Shown: positions 33,277 through 46,685 of the stretch, piece after piece
Position numbering within the stretch: the first letter of the stretch is position 1
How the letters are laid out: every line of letters starts with the position of its first letter
DNA from: Ochotona curzoniae
Taxonomy: Eukaryota > Chordata > Mammalia > Lagomorpha > Ochotonidae
Length of the DNA: 64,000 nucleotides
Assembly: GCF_017591425.1 (NCBI RefSeq)
Contig: NW_024467121.1
Location: forward strand, 19,728,707 to 19,792,706
Direction: 5' to 3'
Notes under the pieces: model-generated
Told to the model about the DNA's origin: nothing
Database searches by the model: none
Seen by the model: only the letters and a program-made list of their open reading frames with translations
Translations under genes and position numbers: made by a program

Positions 33277-34660
33277 CTGTTAATAAACACAGAGGTTACT
33301 AGGCCGCTGGGGAGGGCAACACACATCTGGACCACTAATGAATTTCACTGGGGCCCGCTCTGTGGCTGTGGGACTTACCGCTAGAGTGGAGAGTGTGTGA
33401 AATAAAACAGGTGCTCAGTGCTCCGAGCATGAAGAGCGCATTCCAGAGCTGTGTGGAATTTACAACTAGTTGGAAAGACTGACACTTCTGAAAGGGAGTT
33501 TATCTTTCTTGATGATCTTAAGATATGTCACATATCCATTTGGACTTCACTAACAAATTTCAGTAGAAAGGAAAGGGGGGAAAGGAAAGTTCAGCCCCGA
33601 AGTTTGGACATTTAAAATTTTACTTTGTCCAGCAATATCTTTTCTCTCAATCCCATGTCTGTTATAAAAGTATTGACATTGCAAGCAGGAATAAAAATAT
33701 TCCATGAACTACTTACCCAAAGAAAACCACTGTAAAGTGTTCTTATCTTACTTTTTCTTACCTCCCACCAGCATATATACATTTTTAAAAGAAAACCAGA
33801 CTTCTGTTACATTTTTAAATTGATATGGAATCATAGGCAAATTCTCTGCCAGTAAAAGTAATATGTTCACATACTTTCCTGAATAAAATATCTGCATGAC
33901 TCAAAAGACTGCTACATATGAAACCCATAAACATACAGAAAATCAGCTGAAATGCCAACTGTATGAATTTAGATTAGACAAAAAGAATTTTGGAGCCTTA
34001 ATGTTTGGATCCTGAAATCTGTTCTGAAAACTACTGTTCCTTTTCTACCTTGAGAGGTCTCAAAAGTATACCAGCTCCCTGAAAAAAGACCAGGTTATTA
34101 TTGCTTTTCTTTTCACACACACGGTGAGTGTGTTAGGAATGAACAGGTGTAATTGGGTGTTCATTCCGGAGGCTCAGACCATACAACTGACGACGGCATC
34201 CAACAACTGCACATACTAGACAGTTTAGTCTACTTAGAGAGGTAAAGGAGCCCTTCAGTGAAGATTCTCTGCTGAGAAAAACAAAGGCCTGGTAACAGAC
34301 ATATACTGTGGTTATGACTTGGAAGTCGGATGTTATAAAAATGTTGATTCTCTATCAATTAGTTGAATCAATGCAATCCCAATAAAACTCCCAGCAGTTT
34401 GGGACTAACTAATCCTATTCCTTTTTCCTCCAATGATGAGAGGCATCTCAGAATCACAAGGCTAGAAAGAACTGCTTTGCACCAGACAGGTCTGCCATCC
34501 TCAAATTACCCTCATAAATACACTTGCACCTTTCTGCTCCTTGATTTGAAGTCTCTGAGCAGGAAACACACATTCCTGCAATCACAATTCATCTAGGTTC
34601 TTGAACTCTGATCACCACAAATGCCCAATGTGTAAGTACATCGTGGCTCTGACTGGGCTT

Positions 34661-34982
34661 TTTTTTTTTTTTTTTTTTTTTAGATTTATTGGCAAGGTGG
34701 GTATACAGAGAGGAGGAGAGGCAGAAAGATCTTCTGTCCGATGATTCACTGCCCAAATGAATGCAACAGCCGTTACTCGCCAATCAGGAGCCAGGAGCCT
34801 CTTCTGGGTGTCTCACGTGGGTGCAAGGTCCCAAGGCTTTGGGCCGTCCTCCACTGCTTTCCCAAGCCACAAGCGGGGAACAGGATGGGAAGCAGGGCTG
34901 CCGGGATAAGAACCGGCACCCATATGGGATCCTGGCGCGTGCAACGTGAGGACTTTAATCACTATGCTATCGCGCCAGGCCC
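34661..34982 (-). repeat. Young C-type SINE, reverse, with target-site duplication
   Basis: Starts with a 21-base T run, then 'agatttattggcaaggtggg', 'caggagccaggagcctcttc', 'cccaaggctttgggccgtcc' and 'gaaccggcacccatatggga', ending 'ctatcgcgccaggccc'. Flanks 'ctgactgggctt' (left) and 'ccgactgggcttt' (right) are a near-perfect target-site duplication. Confidence 0.94.
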
Positions 34983-37122
34983 TCCGACTGGGCTTTGTTC
35001 TTTTCCTTCCCCATGCTGTCTGAGCTTAAAATAGAGAATATCTATCATTGCAAGGACATAATTGTATTTATGCCTTCACAGTAGCTAATAAATAGTAGCC
35101 TGGTGACAAAATGTTAAGTGTTCTCTACTTGGATGCTCTAATAAAGCTGGCTGTCCTCTTGGTAATAAAAAGCCTAGGACCCCAAAACATTTCACTGGAG
35201 AGCCACAGCAAACTCGAAAGAAAGCTTGACTCTCACTGAGACTCCATTACACATCATGTTTCCCTTATACCAAACCCACATGCTGACCTGCTCAGGTAAC
35301 ACATCACTGGGCATTAGTGCAGGTGCCCCTTTTCTGAAATGATTTGGGTTTTCTACTTCCGTAAGCCAACTATCCCACACTTATCAACACTAAACTACCT
35401 CTAGTCTGTATGTATCACAGGCCATGTGGCTAAATCATCTCGAATCTTAATCTGTATCCTTGGTAGTAGTCACCACTCACATTTAGACACAGGAAAATTC
35501 AGAGGCGCACTCTGATGCATTGTTGAAAGAATTAATAAGAAGGTAAAATAATACTAGGAGGAAGTCAAGACTTTCAGTATAAAAAACAGTCCTGGGGAAA
35601 CTTGGGTCCAAGAAGATTAAAGGATTTCTTGCTCTAGTGAAAAATCCATTGTTTTCTCCCTTTCACCTCTGCCTAACCTCACAATAGGAAATGATGATTT
35701 ATTAAGTAAAATCTAAGAATTACCCACATGCAAGAATGGCCAAGCTCACAACCGCATTAAACCTTGGGAGGTAAGGCATGCAATTTTTGGATGATTGGGT
35801 TTCCAGTTATGGGATTAGTTACGATTTGGCCTTGAGTTACAGGGCTCATTAATGCTGCCTAAATTATTATTATTTATAATAATTAGTCTAAATACCAAAC
35901 CCACATAAGACGGGTTAGAGAATCTTGGCACACTAGATGGCGCGGATCTCCTAGTTTGGCACCAGTAACACTGGCTGGCTTCCCACCTTTAGCCTGGAAA
36001 TGGCTGCAGGAGACGTATGGTTCCTGAGTACTAAGTTAAGAATGCTGCAAAGTCTCTGAGCCTGCCTGGCCTGGACACGCACAATTCCATCCTACTGGTA
36101 ACAGGATGCGGAGTAGATCTGGTTCTGATAAAGTCTAAACTACTCACGAGACCAGTGACCTCAAGCAAGTGACTTGTTCCTCTGAATTCACTGTAAAGAT
36201 CACACGAGATAGGACTTAGACCTTACCTAGAACAGGTAAACCCTTAACTTAGGGTAGATAAATATCCACGTATACACACACACAAGATTGAAAGACATCA
36301 TTGGAACTGCCTCTTCACTGATACTCAAGGAAGTACTGGTTAAAGAAAGAACTTGACTCTGCAGGTCAGTGTAAATTTGGGCTCTGAAAGCCCCATTCAC
36401 AAAGGAGCAGCAAAGGCTTAGGCGTTGTGTTCTTGATGTCCTGGGTTGGCAAAGAAACCTCAAGGGCTGTCTCAGAGGAAGGAGGGAAAGGCATCCTGGA
36501 GATTTTGTGGCCTGAAGTTCCTCCTCCATTCTCCTCAAGCTAGAGCAGTTCCACTGGAACCTGTTTCAGGTATGCAGGCTGCAAGGTTGCATTTGAAAAG
36601 AAGAACCCACTGTTAAGCAGAGGAAGTCCTCTTCGGAGGAGGGGGGTCACTTTTGAGTTGCAGTGCCTTCCCTATGGCAGAGATTGTGTGCTCTGAGCTC
36701 ATGGACTGTCACCTGCAACTAGCCAACACAGCTACCATGAGGAGGAGAGAATAAGTGCCCAGGAAGCACCCTCAGAGACACAAAGTCATGGGAGGGGGAG
36801 CCTTGCATGCTCTTTCCATTGTCCACAGGTGTTCCCTTCAGTCCTCATGGGACATCATGACTCCAGCAAGAAACTGAGTCAGTGGAAAGCCTTGGGGCTC
36901 AGGTCAGTGGGAGCTGCACATACAGGTCAAAAGCATATGGAAAATGGTTCTAGACAGAATAATCGCAGCTCAGCACATGGACTTGGGCAATGAATGAAGG
37001 CTCCTGGTTTCTGTAATTTATCCATTTCCGGTTATTTGAAAGTGCATATGTCTTTGCACCCATAAGACCTCTCCAAGATCATATGTTTAGCCCCGTGGGG
37101 AAAAAATAAAAAACAAAGAGGA

Positions 37123-37428
37123 AAGGCAGGCACTGTGGCACAGCACATTAAGCATTCTGCTTCTGAGCCTTAGGTGCTCCACTTCCAGTCTATCTCTCTG
37201 CAAATGCACCTGGGAAAGCAGGTGCAGGAAGAAGGAAGACCTCAGTGTTTGAGCCCTGCCACCCATGTGGGAGACCTGGATGGAATTCTGGATTCCTGGC
37301 TTCAGCCTGGACTGGCCCCAGCCATCACAGCCCTTTGGGAAGTGAACAAGCCAATGAAAGGTCTCTCTGTGCTGCTGCTTTCTGTGTCATTCTGCCTTCC
37401 AAACAAATAAATCTTCTGTAAAAAAAAA
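37123..37428 (+). repeat. Old C-type SINE, forward, full length
   Basis: From 'ggcaggcactgtggcacagc' through 'gcacctgggaaagcaggtgc' and 'acccatgtgggagacctgga' to 'aaacaaataaatcttctgta' and an A run. Confidence 0.88.
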
Positions 37429-38149
37429 TGCTTCTGTTAAAAAATAATAATAAAGGAATTAAAGGACACAGATGCAGCACATGAGAGAGGCAATCACTGA
37501 TAGGAAAGACATGGGTTTTTACTCACACATCTGCTATGAAGTAGGGTAGGCCCCGTGTCAGAGACCTCATGGAGTCACCATATCGTGACTACCTGATCTC
37601 CAAGATTTCTCCACCAGAAGAGTCTGTTACTAAGTAAGCAGACTCAGGGAGTTCCTTTTGCTGCCATCAGTCACACTGGAAAGGGACATCTGCGCTACAC
37701 AGTCTTCCCCTGCTGCACCATCCGGGCCTTTAGGAAGGACAAGCATTCTGCCAATTCCGTCCTTCCTGCAGCAACCACTGCAGCCCCCTCATGGGTCAGA
37801 GGGCACCTTGAATTACCACCTGGAGCCTGTACATTCACCTTTCCTCTTCTCTACAGCCCAGGGCAAGGCTGTGCAAACATGCCTGCTGTCTAGGATATGA
37901 ACACAGGAGGATGAAGGATGGAGCCAATTTCTGTGCCTGAAGGAGGGAGTTATCAAAATGTACAGAATGGAAATATCAGTAACAACTGCTACTTTTCAAA
38001 GGGCTGCGCAAGCATCAGGAGTCAAGGCAGGAGGTAGAGACGATTAAGAGACATTTGAAAGTCACGTGTGACACCCGAGAAGTTTTTGGTTTTAATGCAA
38101 TTTCAAGCAACACCCAGGCCTTAGGAAAGAGTTTATAGTCAGAAAACTG

Positions 38150-38400
38150 CACAGTGAGGTTTTTATCTTTCTACTTACTGTTTGTTGAATTCGACATAAT
38201 GGAATATTAACCTGCAACTATCAACTCAAAGTATGTCACTGTAAAAACTTAGAAAAAAAATGGAGGAAGGGTGTGAAGGTGGGCAGGAGGGAGGATAGAA
38301 TGAAAAGTATTACATTGTGCTTAAATCTGTATTGTGAAATATGTGAAATCTGTTCACTGTGTATAAATAAAACAATTTAAAATATTGAAGAAAAAAATGA
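38150..38400 (+). repeat. Probable LINE-1 3' tail fragment
   Basis: A purine-rich stretch (gaaggtgggcaggagggagga) is followed by 'ttacattgtgcttaaatctg', then 'tgtgtataaataaaacaatt' with AATAAA and an A-rich end. This order resembles L1 3'UTR ends in lagomorphs, from memory only. No open frame is present. Confidence 0.4.
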
Positions 38401-39479
38401 AAGAAAATACAGACTGGCACTGTAGCCTCCCACGGCAGAAGTCTACTAGAAGGCCTAGTGGTTACCTAGCTCTGCCTTGGCAAGGTTACATAACCAATGA
38501 ACTGGGATGCATACAGGGCACCTTCAAAAGTTGAGACGGCACTCAAGCAGATGAAACTGGAAGATGCCTCAGAGCATTCAGAACATTTTAAGGGCCCCAT
38601 GAATATTCACTGTTTGTTTAAAAGGGGTTGCCAGCCTTCATTATGAATTGCTCCCTCCCCCTCCCTTGCCATCATTCCAGAGAGACTCTTGAGATGAAAG
38701 TAGGGCTCAGGCCAAGCAGAGAAGCAGGTGTACTCCTGTGTCCCCATCAATTCAAAGGGCCTCAGGAGGGGAAAGGGAGAGGAAATGGATTGCTACAGCA
38801 CTCCAAAGCTCACTCAAACTTCAGGGTATAGTATCTCCCCTTCTCCTGGAGGAGGTCATGGGGGCACCAGGAAGCACATGTGAGATTCCAACTGGAACAT
38901 TTTGGTTTGTTTCAATCCCTGAGTGGATCATGTATCTTGGATGCTGCTGGGTTGCCATGGTAACCACATGTAACATGTGATGCCATCTGCCATCCATGCC
39001 TGGGCTCTCCCCTGCAGTGCTGTAAGTACTTGACTGTAGAAGGCAGGCCAATGTGACAAGGGCATGCCTGGAGCCCCTTGTAAGGTGCTAAGCAGTATGG
39101 GGAGTGGGGATTGTTACTGTACTTCCTCAAAGAGCAACCCACCAGAGGGGAGCAGGTGGCTGCTCGTCAGCTCTCTAGGAAAGCTCTGTTCCTGCTTACT
39201 GCCTTACTGATTCAAAAGACTAGATTGCAGCTTTGTGCAGTTGGCACTGTCATAGCCAATGAGGTTTATCCAGAGTATGATTATTGCTAAAAGAGACTAG
39301 ATTGAAAATGTCATCTTTTGTTTTTTGGCTAGTTCATGGTCACATTTTAATGTGGACCCAAAACACTTATTTTTTGTTGCTGTGCGGTTTTTGTTTTTTT
39401 GTTTTTAATTGAAATAGGTCAGAAATTATCTGGCCAATGGAGATGAAAAAAAAAAAAACTGATCCCAGAGGCATTTCCT

Positions 39480-39742
39480 AGGGGCCAGCATTGTGACAGA
39501 GCAGGTAAAGCCTTTGCCTGTGGGTTCTGGTTTAGGTCTAGCTGCTCTCCTTCCTATCCAGCTCCCTGCTAATGTGACTGGGAAAGCAGGGCAAGATGGC
39601 TCACCTGCACCCATATGTGAAACCTGGAAGAAGCTCCTGGCTCTGGTTTCTCTGAATGTTGTCATTTTGGGAGTGAACCAATAGATGAAATATCTTTCTT
39701 GCTTTAATGCTTTCAAATAAATTAAATACATCTTTAAAAAGA
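39480..39742 (+). repeat. C-type SINE, forward, full length
   Basis: 'ggggccagcattgtgacaga', 'tatccagctccctgctaatg', 'gtgactgggaaagcagggca' and 'acctggaagaagctcctggc', with tail 'aaataaattaaatacatct'. Moderately diverged. Confidence 0.88.
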
Positions 39743-40515
39743 GACAACTGTCCAAACACAGGCAGGGGAACCCTGAGTGATCTGCTCCAAATCAGGTATC
39801 TTTAGGGGCTGTTTGGAATCTTGGAGCAAACAACCGGACGCAGTGGGTGCTACGGGAGACCCAGCCTCCACCCCTCTCATTTCCCATTCTTCACTGGGAA
39901 ACTCCCAAACTCAGCTTGCACGCAGCTGGCCGTGCAGGGAACACCCAGCTGTGAGCAGCAGCAGCCGGATGTCCTCACTCGGCGGCCAAGGAGAACCCGC
40001 TCCCATCCCATGGCGACCCTGGGCCATCAGTGATGGAAGTGAGTGTGCATCCTGCCAGGCAGGATCTGGTCAGGAACCTGGACTTATATGTTTTGACACC
40101 AAGGAGACACTAATGCTAGAAGACAGAGGAGGCACCTTCCTCCCTCCGCAAAGGAGGGGAAAACTCACCGACTGGGAATGGAGTGACAATGAGTCTGCTC
40201 TGGTAGTTGTGTGTGTGTGGGGGCGGGGGGGACTGTTTGGGGGGAGTGGCAGGGCTCTTCCCCGCAGATCTGTAAAAGCAGCAAGTTTTGGCAGACACCC
40301 CAGGAACACATAGGAGGAAAAGGTCTGAGCTCTTCTTTCCGATAAAGAGATATTTACTTCCTGGGCAGATCCTCAAGGATGAATTCCTTACATCAAAGGC
40401 ATCCTGGGAGTCCTTGGGAGGCCAGGTCATGCTACAGACGGCAGGACTGCAGCTTATTTCTGGGGATCATTTGAGGGAATTCAATGTGACTTTGAACGTG
40501 AAAAATGCACGTTTG

Positions 40516-40848
40516 GGGGCCCCGGCGGCATGGCCTAGCGGCTAAAATCCTTGCCTTGAACGCACCGGGATCCCATATGGGCGCTGGTTCTAATCCCGGC
40601 AGCCCCACTTCCCATCCAGCTCTCTGCTTGTGGCCTGGGAAAGCAGTCGAGGATGGCCCAAAGCCTTGGGACCCTGCACCCATGTGGGATACCCGGAAAA
40701 AGTTCCTGGCTCCTGGTTTTGGATCAGCATAGCATCAGTCGTTGCGCTCACTTGGGGAGTGAATCATCAGACAGAAGATCTTCCTCTCTGTCTCTCCTCC
40801 TCTCTGTATATCTGACTTTCCAATAAATAAATAAATCTTTAAAAAAAT
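40516..40848 (+). repeat. Young C-type SINE, forward, with target-site duplication
   Basis: Full length: 'ggcatggcctagcggctaaa', 'ttctaatcccggcagcccca', 'ggcctgggaaagcagtcgag' and 'cccaaagccttgggaccctg', ending 'tgactttccaataaataaat'. The flank 'aaaaatgcacgtttg' on the left is repeated as 'aaaaatgcatgcttg' on the right. Confidence 0.94.
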
Positions 40849-43336
40849 GCATGCTTGGAAAACATTTCACCAGGCTCATTCTAGTAATAACACAATCATG
40901 GAAGGTCTCTGAAAAGCAAGCATCTTGTGATGGCGGGTGCCAGGCTCTGGGACAGCCCACCTTGCTGGCCAATCCCCACAGGGCGAAGGGCACAAAGGAA
41001 ACTGGGGAGAGATGGAGGGAACTGAGCTGTCCCTTTAAGGAATCAGCATCCTCTGCTAAAACGTCCCCTGGAAACTATCCTGGGTGATGTAAACTTTCCT
41101 GGTCTGGGACTCTCCCAGGTTCTGGAGAGATTCATTGCAAACTTCAAGGACCCTTGTTCCATGCTCCTAGCAAACGAGAATGCAGGCAGAGTTCGCCTGT
41201 GTGGGAACATAGAAAAGCCTCTTAGAGGTGAGCATGAGCTTTCTGTCTCAGTGTTTCAAATCACCATCTTTGGAAAGCTGTCCCTTCGTGTTGTCATTCC
41301 ATGCTGGCTCTCTATAGTAACCAAGTATTTCTTGATCAGCATCTCCCGAGGCCACGCATACCGAAGCAGAAATGACTTGATGACTTTATCAGGTTGTTTG
41401 CTTTTCATCCAGCCCTTCCCCACAAACAAAAAAACAGAAACAAGGTAGAAAGGATCACCATCTGTCTCCTTTACCAAGCCTGACTCAGGCAGGTCTTGCT
41501 CAAACAAGCCCAGTATCACCCAATTGGCTGAAGGAGGTTCTGCAGCCCTCACCAGTTACGCAGTCCAGCGTAAGCAAACCCTGATCAACGTCAACTCCTC
41601 GGGCAGCATCCCGCGGGCCAGGTCACTGGTGTGACAGAGGTCAGGTCCCCAGAGAAAGCTCACAGGGAGACATCAGAGAGAGTGGCAGGCAGCTGATAAC
41701 AGAAACCTTTAGGAGACCAAAGCATAGGGGCCAAAAAGACAGCATCAAGACAGAGAGAGAGAGAGTCTGTCTGTTTGTGGTGGGGGAATATTGTTATTTA
41801 CCCCAGTGTAAGGCAGTGAATACACAGCCCCGACCACAAAGCTGGCAGCCCCCCAGAAGATCGGGTCTCTGTACAGGAGGCATGTCATCGGCTGGCGTCC
41901 TCATTGCTACGTTAGTTATTAATAAACGTTCCAACAATGGGAGGAAGTGCTTGCATTCAGAGAACAAGAATGTGTGAACAGTTGAGTGATGAGCAAAGAC
42001 TAATGTTGGCACGACTGGACAGCATGTGTCTCCCAGACCGGAAGGTGCCAGTGCCGGAGCTGGGCTGAGATGGTATGCTATAGGTTTGGTTTGGTTCTTA
42101 TTGTTTTACACCACAAGCGCCACCACCCTATTCTTGGCAATCCTGTTGATCACCCCGAAATGACTCACCTGCCACTGTGTCCCACATACAGCCCAAGTCC
42201 CGTTCCCAGCCACAGATGCAGTTTGTTTGGGGTGATGGAGGCCCCTGGATTTCCAAGGAGGAGGCCAGCAGGGGTCTCCTTCATGCATTTCAGGAAGGTG
42301 CACAGTGATTTTCCTTGTTTGGGTGGTCCATGCCTGGAGCCACTGGGCCCTGAGACACACAGGGTCTCTCCTAGGCTGATCTGTATGTGCTGTTGTCTTC
42401 TAACAGCCCAGGTGCAAAAGCCTAGCTCCCTCCTCTGCCACACCTGGATGTAGTCAGAGTCAGTCTGTCACGGCAAGTCCCCCACACCATGTACAGAGGG
42501 ACCCACTCACATTCAGATACCATGAGAAGGCTGTGTGTCTTCAGCTACACCCACCAACAGAGGATGGTTTCTATTCTGCTCCATTTCCTTTCCATCCGTC
42601 TCTCATGTGATTTTAAGAAATGGAAGACAAGGAAAGGAGGAATCAACCCCTTTTCTTTTTTTTCCAGTTCCCACAAATAGGATTCCTCTTTTTTAAAATC
42701 TCTGAAGACATTTTAATGAAGTGGTCAGAAGTCACTGTAATCCTCTCAAACTCGGTCAGAGCTTCCTGAGGCTTCGTTAGCCAAAGCACAAGGAAATCAA
42801 AGTTATGGAGAGAGGCACCTCTCTCCCTTCCCAGGAAATGTCTACACTCACAGTGTGGGGTGAGTAAGATGTCCCACGTGTGCTCTCTGCTTCCAGGGGA
42901 CACTAGCAGATCACAGAGCCCCACACAGCTGCTTTAGGATATGGATTCCAAAGCCTTCCTGGGGTTTATACACTCCTGAGTGCCACAGCAGGAGGCAGGA
43001 GCTTGTTACCCTTTAGCCCACAGCTCTGAACACCTCCAGCATGCCTTCCAAGTCTCCACGAGGACATGAGGTGCAGGCCCACAGGGGCGGGGGAGAGCCT
43101 CGAGGATCACCAATACAGGACTCACTGTGGCCTGTCTGCCAGTCTTAGTGGTCGCTTCATCTGTTTCCTTTTCTTTGGGTCATGACAGCTTGTGTCACAG
43201 GGCATTAATAGGTGTGCACTTGTGACTTCTTTCACAGGGTTCAATGCTATGTCTTCATTTCTTTAGCATCTATGATCCTGGACACCAAAGGACCTCAAGG
43301 ATTTTAAAGGTAATGACACATTCTTAAATAGTAAAA

Positions 43337-43572
43337 CCGAGACTGGCATTGTAGCGTAGCAGGTAAAGTGCCACCTGCTGCACTGGCATCCCATATGGGC
43401 ACGGGTTCATGTCCCAGCTCCAAGAACTTGGGCCATCTTGTACTGCTTTCCCAGGTTCATCAGCAGGGAGCTGGACCAGAGGCAGAGCTCCCAGGTTCAA
43501 ACTCCACTCTAATATGGGATGTTGGTGTCACAGGCAGCAATCTAATCTGTTGTGCCACAATAATGGTCTCAG
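43337..43572. repeat. Composite of two SINE halves in opposite orientation
   Basis: 43337-43421 is a forward SINE head ('tggcattgtagcgtagcagg', 'ccatatgggcacgggttcat'). 43422-43572 is a reverse middle-to-head ('cttgggccatcttgtactgc', 'catcagcagggagctggacc', 'ctaatatgggatgttggtg', 'ctgttgtgccacaataatgg'). The two head regions are inverted repeats of each other. Confidence 0.8.
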
Positions 43573-43668
43573 GATGCTTTTTAAGGAACCAATATTCTAC
43601 TAAGGAGAACATTTACTAATTTGGGTCCTGGGGTTGGAACCAATTTAAATTGAAAGTTAGAATATTAT

Positions 43669-43782
43669 GAGGGTACTTTAAAGAGCTCATGGAATCATAG
43701 AATTAAAAGAAAAGTTTCTATATATATTATACATATATATATATATATATATGAAGTTTATTTTGGTATCAAAAAAAAATTA
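43669..43782. mobile_element. Degenerate mariner-like MITE containing an AT microsatellite
   Basis: Begins 'gagggtactttaaagagctc', close to the ends of the 48849-48991 element, and ends with 'gtttattttggtatcaaaaa', like that element's interior. The middle is replaced by an (AT)n tract (about 43728-43753). The right terminal repeat is not seen. Confidence 0.5.
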
Positions 43783-44404
43783 GACAGCCATGCCTAGTGT
43801 TTTCACAATACAGATTTGCCATGAACTGTTCTGAAGCACCCTTGTCAGGTCTGGCAAGTATGTAAGTTCAAGGTTGATCTGGAGGAGCAGGCATGTGGCC
43901 CTGCCCTGTCTGTGAGAGACCACAGACAGAGGGATCAAGAGGGGCAGAAAGCCAGCCCTAGGTACACTTGCCGCAGCGTGGGGTGCAAAATCGGTGTTAC
44001 TGAGTTTCCTCAGGCGACGGCTTCCTCTCCCAGTGCAAGGAGTGGTCAGCAGCCCCGTGGACAGGAGGGCAAGGCTGACGGATTCTGGAAACTCCCTGTG
44101 TTCACTGATGGAATGCTTCCAGGTTGCCGACTCTCCCTCCATTGCCCTGTCTTTCTGTCCTGAGGCATGGGGCATAGGATCGGGGCAGCTCCAAAGCACT
44201 GCAAGTGCGGCATGAAAGGATGCTGCACAGGGTTGGGAAGAGGCTGACATGGTCATTGGTCTACGCCGAGGGCCCTCCCCCATAACTGCACAGTCACAGG
44301 CATGGCCAAGCTCCCACACAGGCAAAGCCACCGTGTCAGCAGCCGCAGCTCCCATCTCCCAACAACCAAGTATGCTGCGAGCCCTAGTGCTGAATTATTG
44401 GGCA

Positions 44405-44726
44405 CTTAATAATCACTTCAAAATTTTTATGTATTTATTTTTATTTACTTCTGTATTTTCATTTGAACAGCCGAGTTACAAAGAAAGATCTTTCATCTAT
44501 ACTGGTTCACTCCCCAAATGGCTTCAAAGGCCAGAGATGGGCCGGTTTGGAGCCAGGAGCTTCTGGATCTGCCAAATGGATGCAGGAGCCCAAACACCTG
44601 GACTATCCTTTGCTGCTTTCCCAGGTGCATTAGCAGGGAGCTGAATCTAAAATGAAGCAGCTGGGACTCAAATTCTAGCCATGTGATGCTATGGATGCTT
44701 AACCTGCTATCCCACAGCACCAGCCT
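44405..44726 (-). repeat. Old C-type SINE, reverse, full length
   Basis: 'tatttatttttatttacttc' (tail), 'actggttcactccccaaatg', 'tttggagccaggagcttctg', 'ttagcagggagctgaatct' and the head 'ctatcccacagcaccagcc'. Confidence 0.87.
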
Positions 44727-45105
44727 ATCTTTAATTATCCTGAGAGAAAGAAGCTGATGCGTTCAGCACAGGGGTGGATTCAGCAGCAAGACAACCTTGT
44801 GACTGTTCCTAGCCCACCATGCGGGGTACCAACAGCCACAGCAGACACTTGCTGCATTCCAGCCCAAAGCATGTCTGGGTCTTACTTCTGGTGTGTAAAC
44901 GTTTGCTGCATCTCAGCAGTTTTTGGGCTCCCGAGCACAACTTATTTGTAACTGCTATGAGGTTACCACCCCAGTGTCTGGGCACTGCCAGGAGTGAGGG
45001 TGTCACACAGATAGACCAGGATACAGGCTGAAAGCCAGGGTCCCTGACTCTGTGATCCTGTACTCAGTGTAAGCTTTTCTCTCTTCTTAGGTAACAGTGG
45101 CTCCT

Positions 45106-45392
45106 GGAGCCAGCCTTGTGGCGTAGTGGGCAAAGCTGCAGCCTAGAGCACTGGCATCTTATATGGGTGCCTATTCATGTTCTGCCTGCTCCACTTCTGA
45201 CCCAGCTTCCTGCTAATGTGCCTGGCACAGCAGTAGAGGCTGACTCAACTGCTTGGGCCCCTGCCACCTACATGGGATGAAGCTCCTGGCTTCAGGTTGG
45301 CTCTGCACTGGCTGATGCAGCAATCTAAAGAGTGAACCAGTGGATGGAAGATCTGTGTGTATAAATTTTCAAAATAAATAAACCTTCAGCCC
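45106..45392 (+). repeat. C-type SINE, forward, full length
   Basis: 'gccagccttgtggcgtagtg', 'gcatcttatatgggtgccta', 'cagcttcctgctaatgtgcc', 'gaagctcctggcttcaggtt' and tail 'aaaataaataaaccttc'. Confidence 0.88.
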
Positions 45393-46685
45393 AGAGGATT
45401 TGGTCAAGACGCAAATTCTCGGGCTTTCCCTACTCCTACAGAATTGCTGATGGGGCTGTTGGCAGGGGAGTCTGGAGAAGCAAGTGCTCCTTGTGCTTCT
45501 GACACCTGCCCAAGTCTGAGACCCGCTGAGCCAGAAACAAGCCAGCTGGACCTGGGCCTGATTCCCCAGGCCTCCATACAGGAGGAAGGCAGACAGACAA
45601 GTCCCAGCTCTAATCCAAGACTCAGGGTTTTAAGTGGGGTTACAGAATCCTGTTGTGTCTTGTGCCAAAGATAAGGTGCGGGGCTTTGGCCATGTCTTTG
45701 GCCATTCAGCTAGAGCCAGGGCGTGGCTGAGATTCCAGGGGGTAGAGGGTGTCTCCTACAGTGAATGGCCTTGTCTTTGATCCCAGAAGGCAGCATTTTC
45801 AGCAGTCTCCATTGCCAACTTCTAAGCTCCAGAAAGAGTGATCCTTGAACACTTTGTTTGGATGAGCTGTTTTTAAAGACTCCGAGGCTGGGAGGGGTTT
45901 AAAGAGAACTTGGGGTAACCCAGCAGAAGCAGGCCCTGGGTTTTAGGGGGTCCAAAGCTTATGTAACTTTGATGGCTCTATTTAAGAACAACAGGACATA
46001 TGTTGTATTGTGTTCATAAACACCGAGCCGTGAGCCAGGTCCCTGGCCATCCACTGAGATGCTCCAAGCTTCCCCTCCACCTGCCCCACGCCAAATGCAG
46101 GAAGGATACACTTCCTCTCCCTAGGCTGTCGTCTGGAGCCTTGTCCTGGCTGTGACTGGCCTACAGCGGCTCAGAAGCTAACTAGACAATTCTTAGTAAC
46201 TCTTCCTTGACTGTTTCTTTTCCTTTTTCATTTGTTGTTGCTGTTGCCTGCAGGTTGCATTTCCAGGTTACATGAACCACCTTAGAGGGAGAGAGGGGGT
46301 AAGGGCACCTGGCTTGATTTTTCAGGCTCAGGATGCGAGCTGAGGTATCCCCCAGTGCCTAGTTAGGCAGATTCTTTCCAGCAGGCTCTGGTCCTAACAC
46401 TTCCCCCATCTCTCTCCCTGCCCTCCTTTAACCTGCTCCTCTTCCTGTCATTTCATCCCCATGCTTGAACTCAGCCAGATCTAACATCTCATTTCTGTTC
46501 TTTCCAACATGTAAAGACAGGACCACCTGCCCAATCCAGTACATACAGGGACTGTTGGCAGAACCAGATCTCTCTCTCTCTCTCAGTACCAACAGCGCCT
46601 AATCCTTCTTCCATCTGTCCCAAACTGAACCTATGATAGCAAGTCTCTTTTCCTGTGTGAGTAACAGTTATCTGAGAAATCCTCC

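Noticed and set aside
43780..44355. 191-codon minus-strand open frame
   Set aside because: Falls within the 14-kb intron, has no recognisable domain and no consensus flanking splice sites that match FRMD4A phase.
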